From Hypericum androsaemum (taxonomy: Eukaryota > Streptophyta > Magnoliopsida > Malpighiales > Hypericaceae), in assembly GCA_963995505.1 (NCBI GenBank), contig OZ023188.1, positions 18,055,912-18,119,911 of the forward strand: 64,000 bases of DNA, given 5' to 3'. Shown here in pieces: positions 1-11,510 of the stretch. Position numbers and translations under genes: made by a program. The notes beneath the pieces were generated by a model that had not been told where the DNA came from, did no database searches, and saw only the letters and a list, made by a program, of their open reading frames with translations. The number at the start of each line of letters is the position of its first letter. Position 1 is the stretch's first letter.

Positions 1-221
1 CCTGCCATACCCCTCTTATATATACTCGAAGTATAAGGATCATTAAAAGCTTAAAACTTAATCTTCACATGGACAGGTCTATCACTCTTTCATCATAGGA
101 ATAGGTAAGGAACTCAATTTCTCGAGTACTTTGTTCGACCCTAGTCTCACAATTTGGTTGTCCCTTTGAACCTGCAGATCGTGGTTTACGATCCAGGTTG
201 GGTTGCCATCATGGGTTTAGG

Positions 222-3200
222 TCATTTCGTGGGCTTTAAACCCATTCCCCTCGATGATACCTCAACTTGGTCCCTCGTTAGACCTTTAGTTAATGGATCC
301 GCGATGTTCTCTTTTGACTTTACATAGTCTAAAGATATCACACCCGTTCTCAATAACATTTTCACGGATTTATGTCTACGACGTATGTATCTAGACTTTC
401 CATTATACATATTATTTTGTGCTCTTCCAATAGCTGATTGACTATCACAGTGCACGCTAATGGGAGGCACTGGTTTTGACCACATTGGGATGTCCTCCAA
501 GAAACTTCGGAGCCAATCCGCCTCTTCATCTGCTAGATCCAACGCTATGAATTCTGATTCCATAGTTGATCTAGCAATGCAAGTTTGTTTGCATGATCTC
601 TACGAGACCGCTGCTCCTCCAATTGTAAATATATATCCGCTAGTAGATTTTATATTCTTGGAGTCCGAGATTCAGTTCGCATCTGAATATCATTCCAGAA
701 TGGCTGGATGTCTCGTATAGTATAATCCATAGTTAGCAGTGTACCTTAGGTATCTAAGGACTCTAACTATCGCTTTTCAATGTTCATCATTGGGATTACT
801 CGTATATCTCGATAATCTATTTATCGAGTTTGTAATATCTGGTCTAGTACAGTCCATGAGGTACATTAGACTGCCTATAACTCTAGAATAATCTAGTTGT
901 CTCACACTCTCTCCGTGATTCTTGCAGAGACTTGACACCACTTCCATAGGAGTTCTCGCAATTACATTGCTATCCTTATCGAATTTGTCAAGTATCTTTT
1001 CAACATAATGACATTGGGAAAGCGCGTAACCTTCTGAAGTCTTGGTGATTTTCATCCCAAGTATTACATCAGCTTGTCCCAAGTCTTTCATGTCAAAATT
1101 TTGCGATAACATTCTCTTGGTAATTTTGATATTATCATTATTACCCACGATCAACATATCATCTACGTAGTGACAAACTACCACATAGTCGTTATCATCT
1201 CCTTTCACGTAGATACATTTATCACATTGATTTATCTGAAACCCGTTAGATAGCATTACACTATCAAACTTTTTGTGCCATTGTTTAGGTGCTTGTTTTA
1301 GTCCATACAAGGATTTTACAAGTTTACACACCTTATGTTCTTTACCTGGAACCACAAACCCTTCGGGTTGTTCCATATAAATCTCCTCTTCCAAATCTCC
1401 ATTAAGGAAGGCCGTCTTCACATCCATTTGATGGATCTCTAGGTTAAACAAAGCCGCCAAAGCTATGACTAACCTAATAGACATTTTTCGGGAGACAGGA
1501 GCATATGTGTCAAAATAATCAACACCTTTAGTTTGCTTGTAGCCTTTAACAACAAGACTTGCCTTGTACTTATCCACTGTACCATCAGGCTTCATCTTCT
1601 TTTTGAAGATCCACTTATGGCCTAGTGATTTACTACCCAGAGGTAGATCTACTATTTCCCAAGTGTGATTATGTAAGATAGACTCTATCTTACTATTCAC
1701 CACTTCCTTCCAAAGAGCATAGTCTGTAGAAGACATTGCTTCTTTGTAGGTTACAGGATCCTTTTCTAACAGATATGTTAGGAAATCTGATCTGAAGGAC
1801 TTTTCTTTTCTAGCCCATTTCCCACGTCTAGGCTCTTCAAGTTCATTTTGAGGTTCTTCTCCCCCCACATTGCTCCCACTTTGGTCAACTTGATGGTCAA
1901 CACCAGTTCGAGCTTTGTGAGGAAAGATTTCCTCAAAGAATGAAGCATCCCTAGCTTCTATGATAGTATTTACGTGGACATCAAAGTTATATGACTTGTG
2001 TACCAAGAATCGATATGCAGCACTATCTTGTGCATAACTGATAAACACATAATCTACCGTCTTGGGTCCTATCCTTGTCCTTTTTGGAGGTGGGATCAGA
2101 ACCTTAGTAAGACATCCCCAAACCCTTAAGAATTTATAGCTAGGCGCATGACCTTTCCATAATTCGTAAAGTATTTTATCCAACCTTTTGTGTGGTACCC
2201 TGTTGAGCACATAGTTGGCCGAAAGCACAGCTTCCCCCCACAAATTCCTTGGTAATCCGGAACTAATAAGCATCGCATTCATCATTTCCTTAAGCGTCCT
2301 ATTCTTCCTTTCTGCAATTCTATTTTGCTCGGGAGAATAAGGCGCCGTGGTTTGATGAACGATTCCATTCTCGGCACAAACTTGTGCAAATGGAGATTCA
2401 TATTCACCACCTCAGTCACTTCAAAGATTTTTGATCTTCTTGCCAAGTTGGTTCTCAACTTTATTCTTATAGTGAATAAACATGTCTATTGCTTCGTCTT
2501 TACTTCTCATCAAGTAGACATAGTAATACCTTGTACAATCATCGATAAAAGTTATAAAATAATTTTTACCGCCACGCGTTTGTACGTATTTTAAATCACA
2601 TACATCGGTGTGGATTAAATCCAATGGTTCCGTGCTTCGCTCAATCGAGTGGGAAGATATTTTGGCATATTTGGCCTTAACACAAGTCTCGCACTTATGT
2701 TTGTGATCGATGTTGAATTTCGGTAGTAGGTTAAGTGATATTAGCCTTTGCAAAGACTTATAATTCACATGACCTAGTCTACCATGCCATAAATGTAACG
2801 ACGCGCGAGAATAAGCAACCTTTACTTTCTTATTAGCCTTCTCGGCAACATTCATTACATCATTGCTCGTGGTAGCCTTATTGGCGGCACCCACATCAAT
2901 CTTATCATTAGACTTCGCCTTGGGAGCTAAAGTCATTACACTCATCTTAAATAGATTGTTGGTCAAGTAGTCTTTGCCAACGAACATCCCTCCCTTGGAT
3001 ATGATGACCTTGTCAGACTCAAACACGAGCCGAAAGCCCCTCTTATTGAGTACCACTCCGGAGATGAGATTCTTCCGGATCTCGGGCTCATGCAGCACAT
3101 CGGTCAAGGTGAGTTCCTTGTCCAAGGTCATCTTCAGCATGACCGTCCCTTTGCCTTCAAACTTCGAGACTGCAGAACTTCCCATGTAGCAGTTCTCATC

Positions 3201-3422
3201 ATCGACCGGTTGATAGGTCTTGAACATCCATTTGTTGGCACAAATATGACGGGTAGCCCCCATATCCACCCACCATTCCTTCGAGTTCCCACCCACAAGG
3301 TTCACCTCGGACACAACGGCCGTGAGGTGCATCTCATCGAGGTCGGAGCTCAAGCTAGCCTCCGCAATGTTAGCATTGGCGGGCTTCTTCTTCTTGCATT
3401 TGCGGCTAGATGTATGTAGCAA
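222..3422 (-). pseudogene. Copia pol (PR-INT-RT-RNase H), interrupted
   Basis: One frame runs through protease (WWVDMGATRHIC at the D-S/T-G site, here DMG), GAG-pre-integrase (LWHGRLGHVN), the integrase core, reverse transcriptase (YVDDMLIVG, carrying the YVDD catalytic motif; KARLVVKG-like and QMDVKTAFLNG blocks) and RNase H (ENIADPLTKG). It is broken by stops at about 2410-2423, around 777 and at several sites between 564 and 780, all in the same frame. The protease site is altered from the usual D-S/T-G to D-M-G. Confidence 0.9.
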
Positions 3423-4436
3423 TCTTTGGCACGATGGCCGGTCTTGTTGTAAATAAAGCAGGTACCGGTAAAGCTCTTGTTCTGAGCATCTTCCTTGGAA
3501 TCATTTGAGCGTTTCCGCGGGAGCTCCCCCTGGTCTCGACCACATTGGCCTTAGCAACCATGCCAGTTGGTTTCTTATCAACCTTTCGGTTGTCTTGCTC
3601 GATGCGCAACCTTCGGATAAGGTCCTCGAGAGTCATCTTCTTCCTCTTGTGCTTGAGGTACATCTTAAAGTCCTTCCAAAATGGTGGTAATTTCTCAATC
3701 ACCATCGCCACTTGGAGGGCATCATTGATGGCCATTTCCTCGGTTACAAGATCATGAAAGATCAATTGCAGCTCTTCGCATTGTTCCACAACGCTCTTTC
3801 CATCGACCATCCGATAGTCGTGGAAGCGCCTGGCCATAAATTTCTTTGCACCGGCGTCGTCAACTTTATATTTGTGCTCCAACGATTCCCAAAGATCCTT
3901 AGACGTTTCTTTGGTATAGTACACGCCGTAAAGCGAATCGTCGAGAGAGCCCAATATATAGTTGCGACATAGATAATCTTCATGTATCCATGCGTTGTGG
4001 ATCGCGGTTTGATGCGGATCACTTACATTCTCTTTGGGTTTCTCTTCCTTGACATACCGGCTAAAGTTCAAGGCGGTCAAGTAGAACAATATTTTTTGTT
4101 GCCATCTCTTGAAATTTCCACTCTTGAACTTTTCCGGTTTCTCAAGATGAGAGTACGGCAGTGGCATTGGGTGTCTATGACCCGGTATGACGGCCTCAGC
4201 GCCACTAGCCCTCACAACAGGAACCTCCTCGTTCGGGTTTCTCTTCCTTGACATACCGGCTAAAGTTCAAGGCGGTCAAGTAGAACAATATTTTTTGTTG
4301 CCATCTCTTGAAATTTCCACTCTTGAACTTTTCCGGTTTCTCAAGATGAGAGTACGGCAGTGGCATTGGGTGTCTATGACCCGGTATGACGGCCTCAGCG
4401 CCACTAGCCCTCACAACAGGAACCTCCTCGTTCAAG
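3406..4436 (-). pseudogene. Copia gag (UBN2-type) with damaged zinc knuckle
   Basis: This encodes a gag-like polyprotein: an N-terminal region with FKRWQQKILFYL, a UBN2-like middle (WESLEHKYKVDDAGAKKF) and a nucleocapsid region. The start region is duplicated (199 bp, not a multiple of three), so the apparent N-terminus near 4254 is a junction product. Close to 3530 the frame shifts at a G-run, and the zinc knuckle lies in the pol frame. There it reads CX2YX4HX4C, so the second cysteine has become tyrosine. Non-functional. Confidence 0.85.
4036..4433. repeat. 199-bp direct tandem duplication in gag
   Basis: Copies at 4036-4234 and 4235-4433 look essentially identical by eye. 199 is not divisible by three, so the duplication shifts the gag frame. 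The near identity suggests a recent event compared with the decay of pol. Confidence 0.95.
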
Positions 4437-4552
4437 TTGTCATTAGCGGTGTTCGTCGCACCGGAGTTGTTAAGTGGACGTTCGTAAGTAATCGGTTTGA
4501 AAAACCAACCCTTTTTAAAATCTCAAAATCTTTGAGGTGTACTGTTCGTAAC

Positions 4553-6131
4553 TGTTGAGCACACACTGAAATATTTAAACGCTTAATTTCATGCACAGAA
4601 AACAATATTTAACTTTCCGCGAATTGCCATTATAGAGCGAGACGATTAAATATATCACTTAATTATTTCCGTTCAATTACCACACGTTTTAATAATTAAA
4701 TTGCATACGCAGTAGCAAATTCTGATTAAATCTGAAACTTAAATCCAATTGTATAAGCCCATTTTATTTACACACAGAAGCATGTGAAAGCATACGTACT
4801 AATTTATTTGGTAAATAGCGACGACAATAATAGCTATTTAATTAGTCGTTATAGCGTGGAATAACTAATTTGTATTCCATTATTTAATCAACTAACTTCT
4901 TAATTTCTCACAGAAGCAAATACGCGTGTCTATTGTCCGGATAATATGCTCAGATTTGAAACACGTAGTAAATTATGGAGTTATGAACGTTTCCGTGACA
5001 ATATATACCATTAACAAACCAGATTACTAATATTTAAAATCGAATAATAAGAGTTTAAGATTGTTGGTGAAATATTAGTAAACTACGAATATATAAAGCA
5101 TATAATCGTATGTAATCCGTAAGCCAAATAAAAGAGAGGAGTTTATAGAATGCTCACGATCAGACTAATAAGTAAGTGTATAAACCCGTCTTCTTCGAGC
5201 TAGGGATTTCGGATGCAATCCTGGACGAGGCCACAGTTTTACCGTGTGCCCTTAAACTCTTATTACCTGCCTATATGCTTCAGGCCTCCGTGGGTAAGAG
5301 AGTTCCCAATGTACAATGCCCAACCTCGTGTACAAGAGGAAGCACTTTCGTACACCTTTCGAACCTTTGAACTCCGACACAAATGGAAGTGAGAGATGCT
5401 ATGCTATGGAGGAAGAAGTAGAGAGCTCAAGGAAGAGTGAGAGCTGGGATGATTTGGAATGAAGAAGGTGGGCTCCTTCTATAGGCAGCCTTGGACCTCC
5501 AACAGCCAAATTCGGATTTAAATGGGCTGTTACAAGACCCATAAAACCCCCATATTCATTAGGCTGTTATCTCATTTATTGGCATGACCCACAATTCTGC
5601 AACCCGCACCCGCACCCGCACCCGAGCTCGAGCTCGAGCCCGAGCCCGAGCCCGAGCCCGGCCCGGGACTGGGCGAGGCGCGCGCGCGTGCGTGCGTGCC
5701 GAGCCGAGCCTGGCCAGACGGACAGACGGACGGCGCGAGAAGCCTCTCCCTTCTCCACCAGTTTACACATGCTAGACTTCTAGTCCCTTATAAACTTCTC
5801 TCAGCATGGTGCGCTAACCAATATGGAATTGTGCTTATTTTAATAACAACCATACCACTTTAAAGCCAATATTCATTCACCCCGAGAATTGAATTTTCGC
5901 AAGTGTTATATATCGTTACGAAGCTCTATCAACGAGCTTCGTATTGATCTCACAAATACCCAAAATCAATTGGTGTGACCTTCAATTAAATTAGCTCAAA
6001 GTTGTCTACTAATTATTTAGTTATTATATTTAATTAGGATTCTTCTTCTAATTAAAATTTTGGGCCAAAGCCCAATACACTCACTTGTATTGGACCATCT
6101 CTTCCTTGTTTAATAAACCAATTCTCCAACA
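4553..6131 (-). repeat. Probable 5' LTR of the Copia element
   Basis: On the minus strand the segment starts TGTTGGAG (6131) and ends CTCAACA (4553), fitting TG...CA LTR ends. A TATA-like TTTATAAG lies at about 5787-5794 (minus). The second LTR is outside the window, so boundaries rest on termini and position upstream of gag. At about 1.6 kb it is long for Copia. It includes a GC-rich (CCCGAG/CCCGCA)n tract at about 5600-5670. Confidence 0.55.
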
Positions 6132-6330
6132 GTTTACACTAAAAATACACAAATACCTCTAACTCCAAAAATTACTAAATTGCCACTCATTCCTAACCTC
6201 TTTCCCAACCCACCCCCAATCCCCATACTGTGAACGTTCCAGGGTTCAGGACTAAACAATACGATTGAAGTTCTTGATATAGTATATAGACTGGTTAATT
6301 AATAAGTGCACAAAATTCATATAATATATT

Positions 6331-7555
6331 GGAAAAAGTATACTTAACTTACTTATAATTTTACCGATATCACGTTTAGGTCATGTGATTTTAATTTGGT
6401 AATTCAGTCTCTGTACTTTCCAATCTTTTGCAGTATGTGGTCCACGTCGAATGACGGAAATAAATCGTCTACCCAACTTGCCATGTAGATTAAAACGACG
6501 TAGTTTTATTGTCCATGTCGCATGCTTACTAGTAAGTCATGACGTGTTAAAATAGTTAATTACCAAATCAGTCGTTCCTCTTCTCCTAACCCTCCCCCAA
6601 AAAAGGAAGACCATAATTAACCACGAAACCTTGAGAGAGACTGGCCCAAAGAAAAGGACTTCCAGTAACTGGACGACAGTATATTACTTTGTTGTCTTTG
6701 TTACAGAGCCGTGAAGGAAGTGTAAGTGGTATCTATTGAATTTAATCCACGTTTTCACCATTGCATCATCAAATCCTAATTTGAAACCCTTTGGCTACAA
6801 TGGCAATAATCTCCGATTTCCACGACGACGAGGCGAAACCCTCGGCCTCGACCGCTTCCAAGGTCCCGTTCTCTGCCACGCTTGATCCCAAGAACCTGAT
6901 AGGGTTTGTGGAGAAGGTTGTGGAGTTCTTGGCAAAAGAGAGCGACTTTCTGCTTCGGGACGCGGCGGAGAGGGAGGTTGCCGCGGAGAGGCAGAGGAAG
7001 AAGCGGGAGACCGAGGAGAAAGAGAGGGAGAGCAGGAGGGCTAAGGAGGAAGGGAAGAAGAAGACCGTTGCTGCGTCTCCGCCGCCGGCCGCTGCGCTGA
7101 AGGAGGAGAAGGAGAAGGTGGATGCCGAGGATGGGAAGGAGAAGAAGAAAGCTAATCGTTTTGTTAACACTTCAATTTTATTTTCACTTTATTTTTTGTG
7201 CGGTTTGTGTGAAATTTTGTGTAATGGAGGTTTTATGGTCTTCCTTTTTTGGAGGAGGATGAGGAGAGAGGATGAAGCAGAAGAGGAGGTTGAAGAAGAA
7301 GAAGAAGGACTGATTTGGTAATTAACCATTTTAACACATCATATACGACTTACCCAGTCAGCATGCCACATGGACAATAAAATGACGTCGGTTTAGCCTA
7401 CGTGGCAAATCGGGTGAACGTTTTATCCTCGTCATCCGGCGTAGACCGTATACTGCAAAAGATTGGAAAGCACAGTGACTGAATTATCAAATTGAAACCA
7501 CACGGCCTAAACATGATATCGGTAAAATTATAGGTAGTTTAAGTGTACTTTTCCC
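6331..7555. mobile_element. Pack-MULE (Mutator-like) carrying a NudC/BOBBER exon
   Basis: Long terminal inverted repeats of about 250 bp pair 6331-6585 with 7300-7555 (GGAAAAAGTATACTTAA against reverse-complement GGGAAAAGTACACTTAA, both continuing through TATAATTTTACCGATATCA). They are flanked by a 9-bp duplication with one mismatch, taatatatt (6322-6330) and taatatctt (7556-7564), the hallmark length for Mutator-like elements. No transposase is present. The interior (about 6600-7300) is host-gene sequence. Confidence 0.92.
6800..7321 (+). pseudogene. Captured NudC-domain/BOBBER1-like first exon
   Basis: The reading frame starts MAIISDF at 6800 and includes LIGFVEKVVEFLAKESDF, matching the N-terminal conserved region of plant NudC/BOBBER co-chaperones as I remember them, followed by the usual Lys/Glu-rich linker. 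The frame then runs into what looks like intron sequence after about 7160. The CS domain is absent. Upstream sequence (6600-6799) looks like the donor gene's 5' UTR. It lies entirely within the Pack-MULE, so it is a transduplicated fragment; translation is possible but unproven. Confidence 0.85.
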
Positions 7556-7564
7556 TAATATCTT

Positions 7565-10436
7565 TGGCATCATAAAAATCTATCTCAAAAGTAAATAAAG
7601 AGAAAATTGAAGTCCTTATAATTTAGTAGGGGTAGAGAGAGTTTCTCCTTCCCTCTCCATCGCTCACCCCAATTCTATCACTTCACATTGGTCCTAACCC
7701 TAACTGTATGCGGTTCATCCCATCGCTGTGGTGGCCGTACCTCCATGCTGGCGATGGATGGAGGTTAGGATTTTAAATTTTCTCGCCGTTTTCTTTTTCT
7801 TGTCTTAAGATTTCTTGCAAGTTTGAGCAAAGATGACAGTATTATTTCACCTGTGCAAGTTGGAGCGGGGAGGATGAACGTGGCATAGTATCAGGGTGGA
7901 TTTGGGGTATATGATAGAGGCTAGAGATGAGTGACAATTTAGTAATTTTAGTAAAATTTTTTGAATATTTTGACCAATTTAAGATAAAAAATTGGGCTCA
8001 GCAAAACTGAAAGCTCGGACCGAGTTTGAAGGATAAAGGTGTTTTTGTATTTTTAGGGGAACGCTTGCCGGAAAAGTGACCAAAATTTGGGTCTAGGAAC
8101 TAAACAATTTGATTTATTAAATATTAGGGACTAGACAATACTAACTTATCCTAATTAATTAATTTCTTCAAATATCAGGGACCAATGGCTATTTTGCCCT
8201 TTAGTTTATTTTTTTTCTCTCGGCCACCTTGTATCCGGACAATGTTGTATCAACTAATTCAGATTCGAGCGGAATAATTTTTTTGAAAAGTGTCAAAGCT
8301 CTTCTTACGAGTATTTAATACTTTTGTGTTTTCAAGAACTCGAACTCGAACTCGAACTTGAAAATTCTTAATTAAGCTGAAACAATGCTCTCCTCTCAAC
8401 TAAGTGCTTTTTTAAATAAAAAAATATGATTAATATTTATTTACGTTGAAATAATTTGTTATTCAGATATTTAGCCAACTAATCTAATTTCAAGTTCGTG
8501 AGTTTAAACTCGATATTTAAGATTATTTATATTGAAATAATTTTCTGTCAATCGATTGAAGTGGGCGTTGCCATTTAAACTTTTAAGCATCTTAGTTAGA
8601 GCAAGATTAGAGAGGATGGTTTAGTCGTCCATTAGTTTATCCTTTGAATAAGACTTGCTTTCTTTTTGGTGGAATTGAATAAAGACTGGCTTGGTTTTGC
8701 GGGGAAATGTAAAAAAAACAAAACTGACTTGCAGCAGTAATTAAGCAACAAGGTAATATGATCCTAATTAATAAATATCTTTTTTTTGGAAGGGAAATTA
8801 ATAAATATCTAACATTGCATTAGCAAAACCAACTATATCAATAATATTTATTTCCCCTGAAAGTTACATAGCAACCATCCATTTCGTGGCCCACACCCAC
8901 AATAACATTGCACTTAGTCGTTTCTGTGTAGTCACTGTTTCGGGCTAGTTAATTTGAAGTCCTTCACAGTTATCGCTAGACCATATCGGTTTCGTGCTTC
9001 AAGACATTGGACAACACAGAAATCAGAATGAAGCATTTAAGTTTTTTTGGTAATGCGATCTTATATCGGAATAATCACTTCTTAATGGTACAACTTCGAG
9101 ATTTTGTTATCAAATTAGAACAAACTTTTTTTTGGTGGAATAGAACAAACTTTATTGAATGATTAAGTAACGTTTCACAACTATTTTTGGAGGACAACAT
9201 TTCACAAATCGGGGGAAAAAAACTCTTTTACATGGGATTTGGGAAGTTAGATCAGATCATATTTTAAGAAATACAATACGATGGCTGAATTTGTGGTCCA
9301 TTAGTGTAACTTTTGCAATGTAAAATAGAATAATAAGACAGATTTCTACGTTGTTTGTTAGATGCAGTACTCGAAGACATGTACTTGTACTAGCATCAAA
9401 ATTTTCAATAACATATTAGCATCAATCGAATTTTTTACTTTTATTTTTTAAAAATCAACGAGTTTTTTTTAGAGGAAAAAATCAACGAGCTTCAATGATG
9501 TCAATGTTGCCGACATGTTAGCTTACTGCTTTTCCGTATGATAGGAACCTGATGAAATTGAACAGCACACAAAAAAAATAACAACTTGATCTCTAGATTT
9601 TTTTTTTCAAGGTATAATTTTAATGTTCTCCAAAATTACACTAGATACGGAGTTCTTCAAATAATGAGGTTGCAACTTAACCTCGCCAAAATTTTAATAT
9701 GACAAAATCCAGTAAAAAATCGAGAGTTCTGATTTGTAACAAAAAAATTAAGGTTAATTGTATACACTCATAAAAAATGCCAAAAATAATTGTGGTACAA
9801 CTCAATACACCATATTATATGATGTTTACTTGTCCAGAATTTGCACAAGTTTTTACTTTTTTATAGGTAAAATTTATTAATAATAATAATGTATACATGT
9901 TCTATTTAGAACGAGTGTAGAATGTTTTAATAAGATGTATGAGGTTGTAGTTATATGTTTCGTTAAAATTATATCATAGAAAAACCACGGCGGAGAAAAA
10001 AAGTGTTCAATCATAATATTGCTAAAACAAGAGAGAGAGAGAGTTTTTACTTCATTAAGTGATGGAATTGTACAAAGACAACACGTCATGAGATCACTTT
10101 GTTTTTATACTATAAATATTGTTTATGTTCAAATTAAAATTTTAAGATAATAATTTTGTGAAAGAATCTCACTCGTCAATTTAAGATTGTGAGTTGGAAA
10201 TCTAGTTTTTTTTTCAGACGAAGACGTGGTGCAAACGATACTAATTCCGACCGAAAGAGACACATATAAACACTTTATAAGAAGAATAAGATTAAATTTA
10301 CCGGTAATCAATAATTTTCTTTCATTGTCAGAAACATAGCATTATTGACACTAGATAGTTCTTTATTTTTTTGAACAATAGACAGTCTACTTAATAGTTT
10401 TTTCTTGAGAATTAGTCTACTTAATAGTTAATATTA
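7565..10436. other. Gene-poor AT-rich intergenic DNA
   Basis: No convincing gene. The stretch 7900-8190 resembles, in inverted orientation, 6140-6300 on the other side of the Pack-MULE, suggesting an older element. The rest is AT-rich with short homopolymers and a (GA)n run near 10030. Confidence 0.6.
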
Positions 10437-11501
10437 GGAAAAAGTTCACTAAAGTATCATGTAAGTTCACTTAATAGGTTTGACCTTTTTTTTTAGGTGA
10501 CAGAGGTTTCGAAAAGTGACACTTTTGGTTAGAAGTGAGCATTCGGATTATCCGAATCCGAACTATCCGAACTTCCGAAAATTCGAACTATCCGAATTAA
10601 ATATTTTACTATCCGAATCCGAACAGTGAATTATCCGAATCTGAATATCCGAACTTTTTTCGGATTCGGATTCGGATAATCCGAACTATCCGAAATAATA
10701 CAACTGATTGAAAAAAAGATACAATTACTTCAAAAACTTCGACGAGAGACACTCGATCATTTTCTTTTGGGTCTCAACACAACTAGTAGTTCCTTCTCAT
10801 AATCATTAAAAATATATTCAACAACGGGCCCATGAAAATAAGGAAAAAAAATCCAACTATGGGACTAGGAAAATAAGGAAAAAAATTCAACGATAGTTCG
10901 GATAATCCGAACTCTTATTTTTGTTATCCGAATCCGAATTAAAAACTTCGGATAATCCAAATCCGAATAGTAAATTATCCGAATCCGAATCTGAAAAAAA
11001 ATTCGGATTCGGATTCGGACATCGGATATCGGATTAAATGCTCACTCCTACTTTTGGTGACAGATTTTTAACCGGGGTTAATTTTTCTAACCTGACCATA
11101 CACATCAATGCCACGTCATCGCCACATCGTATTTTTATATTCAAGTGGCGATGATGTGGCAAAATTTCAAAATCTCAAAAGTTAAAATTACAAAATTACA
11201 AAAGCCACTTGAATTTTGCCAAAATCATGCGCCAAAATTTTTATAATTAGGGTTAGAAAAATAAAGGGACTAAGATTTAGTAATTTTGCCACGTCATCGC
11301 CACTTAGGATATAGAAATATGATGTGGCGATGACGTGGCGTCTATGTGTATGGCCTGGTAGGAAAAATCAACCCTGGTTAACAATTTGTCACAAAAAATT
11401 TCACTTTTTGAAACTTTTGTCACCTGAAAAGAAAAAGTTAAACCACAAGATACTAAGGTAAAAAAATATAAAACTACATGGTACTTTAGTGAACTTTTTC
11501 C
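10437..11501. mobile_element. MULE-type inverted-repeat element with nested hAT
   Basis: The ends are GGAAAAAGTTCACTAAAGTA (10437) and its inverted counterpart (ending 11501), flanked by a perfect 9-bp duplication ttaatatta (10428-10436 and 11502-11510). Most of the element folds on itself: TTAACC..GGTTAA and CCACGTCATCGCCAC segments recur inverted at 11075-11160 and 11285-11390. Without the nested hAT and its duplicated site it would be about 536 bp. No coding capacity. Confidence 0.92.
10530..11050. mobile_element. Non-autonomous hAT-like element nested in MULE
   Basis: The ends TAGAAGTGAGCATTCGG and TAGGAGTGAGCATTTAATCC (reverse complement) are near-matching inverted repeats. An exact 8-bp duplication cttttggt flanks the element (10522-10529 and 11051-11058), the hAT size. 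Both subterminal regions are packed with TCCGAA/TTCGGA repeats, probable transposase-binding arrays. No transposase. Confidence 0.9.
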
Positions 11502-11510
11502 TTAATATTA

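Larger units (their letters stand above)
1..6131 (-). mobile_element. Ty1/copia LTR retrotransposon, decayed, truncated by window start
   Basis: Read on the minus strand the order is 5' LTR (right end), gag, protease/GAG-pre-integrase, integrase, reverse transcriptase and RNase H, which is the Copia order. The 3' LTR must lie left of position 1. The element is dead: gag and pol are separated by a frameshift near 3530, and integrase and RNase H contain several stops, many at CGA or TGG codons changed to TGA/TAG, as expected from decay of methylated cytosines. A 199-bp tandem duplication disrupts the start of gag. No clear tRNA-Met primer site was found next to the presumed LTR end, so that boundary is approximate. 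Confidence 0.93.

Noticed and set aside
5584..5775. Arg/Ala-rich frame in the GC-rich tract
   Set aside because: Comes from (CCCGAG)n/(CCCGCA)n simple repeats within the Copia LTR.
7160..7321. C-terminal part of the frame in the Pack-MULE as genuine NudC sequence
   Set aside because: It reads as intron-like and inverted-repeat sequence with no similarity to the NudC linker or CS domain.
10530..11050. Regularly repeated TCCGAA words as a CRISPR or regulatory array
   Set aside because: They lie inside an element with hAT inverted ends and an 8-bp duplication, so they are subterminal transposon repeats.
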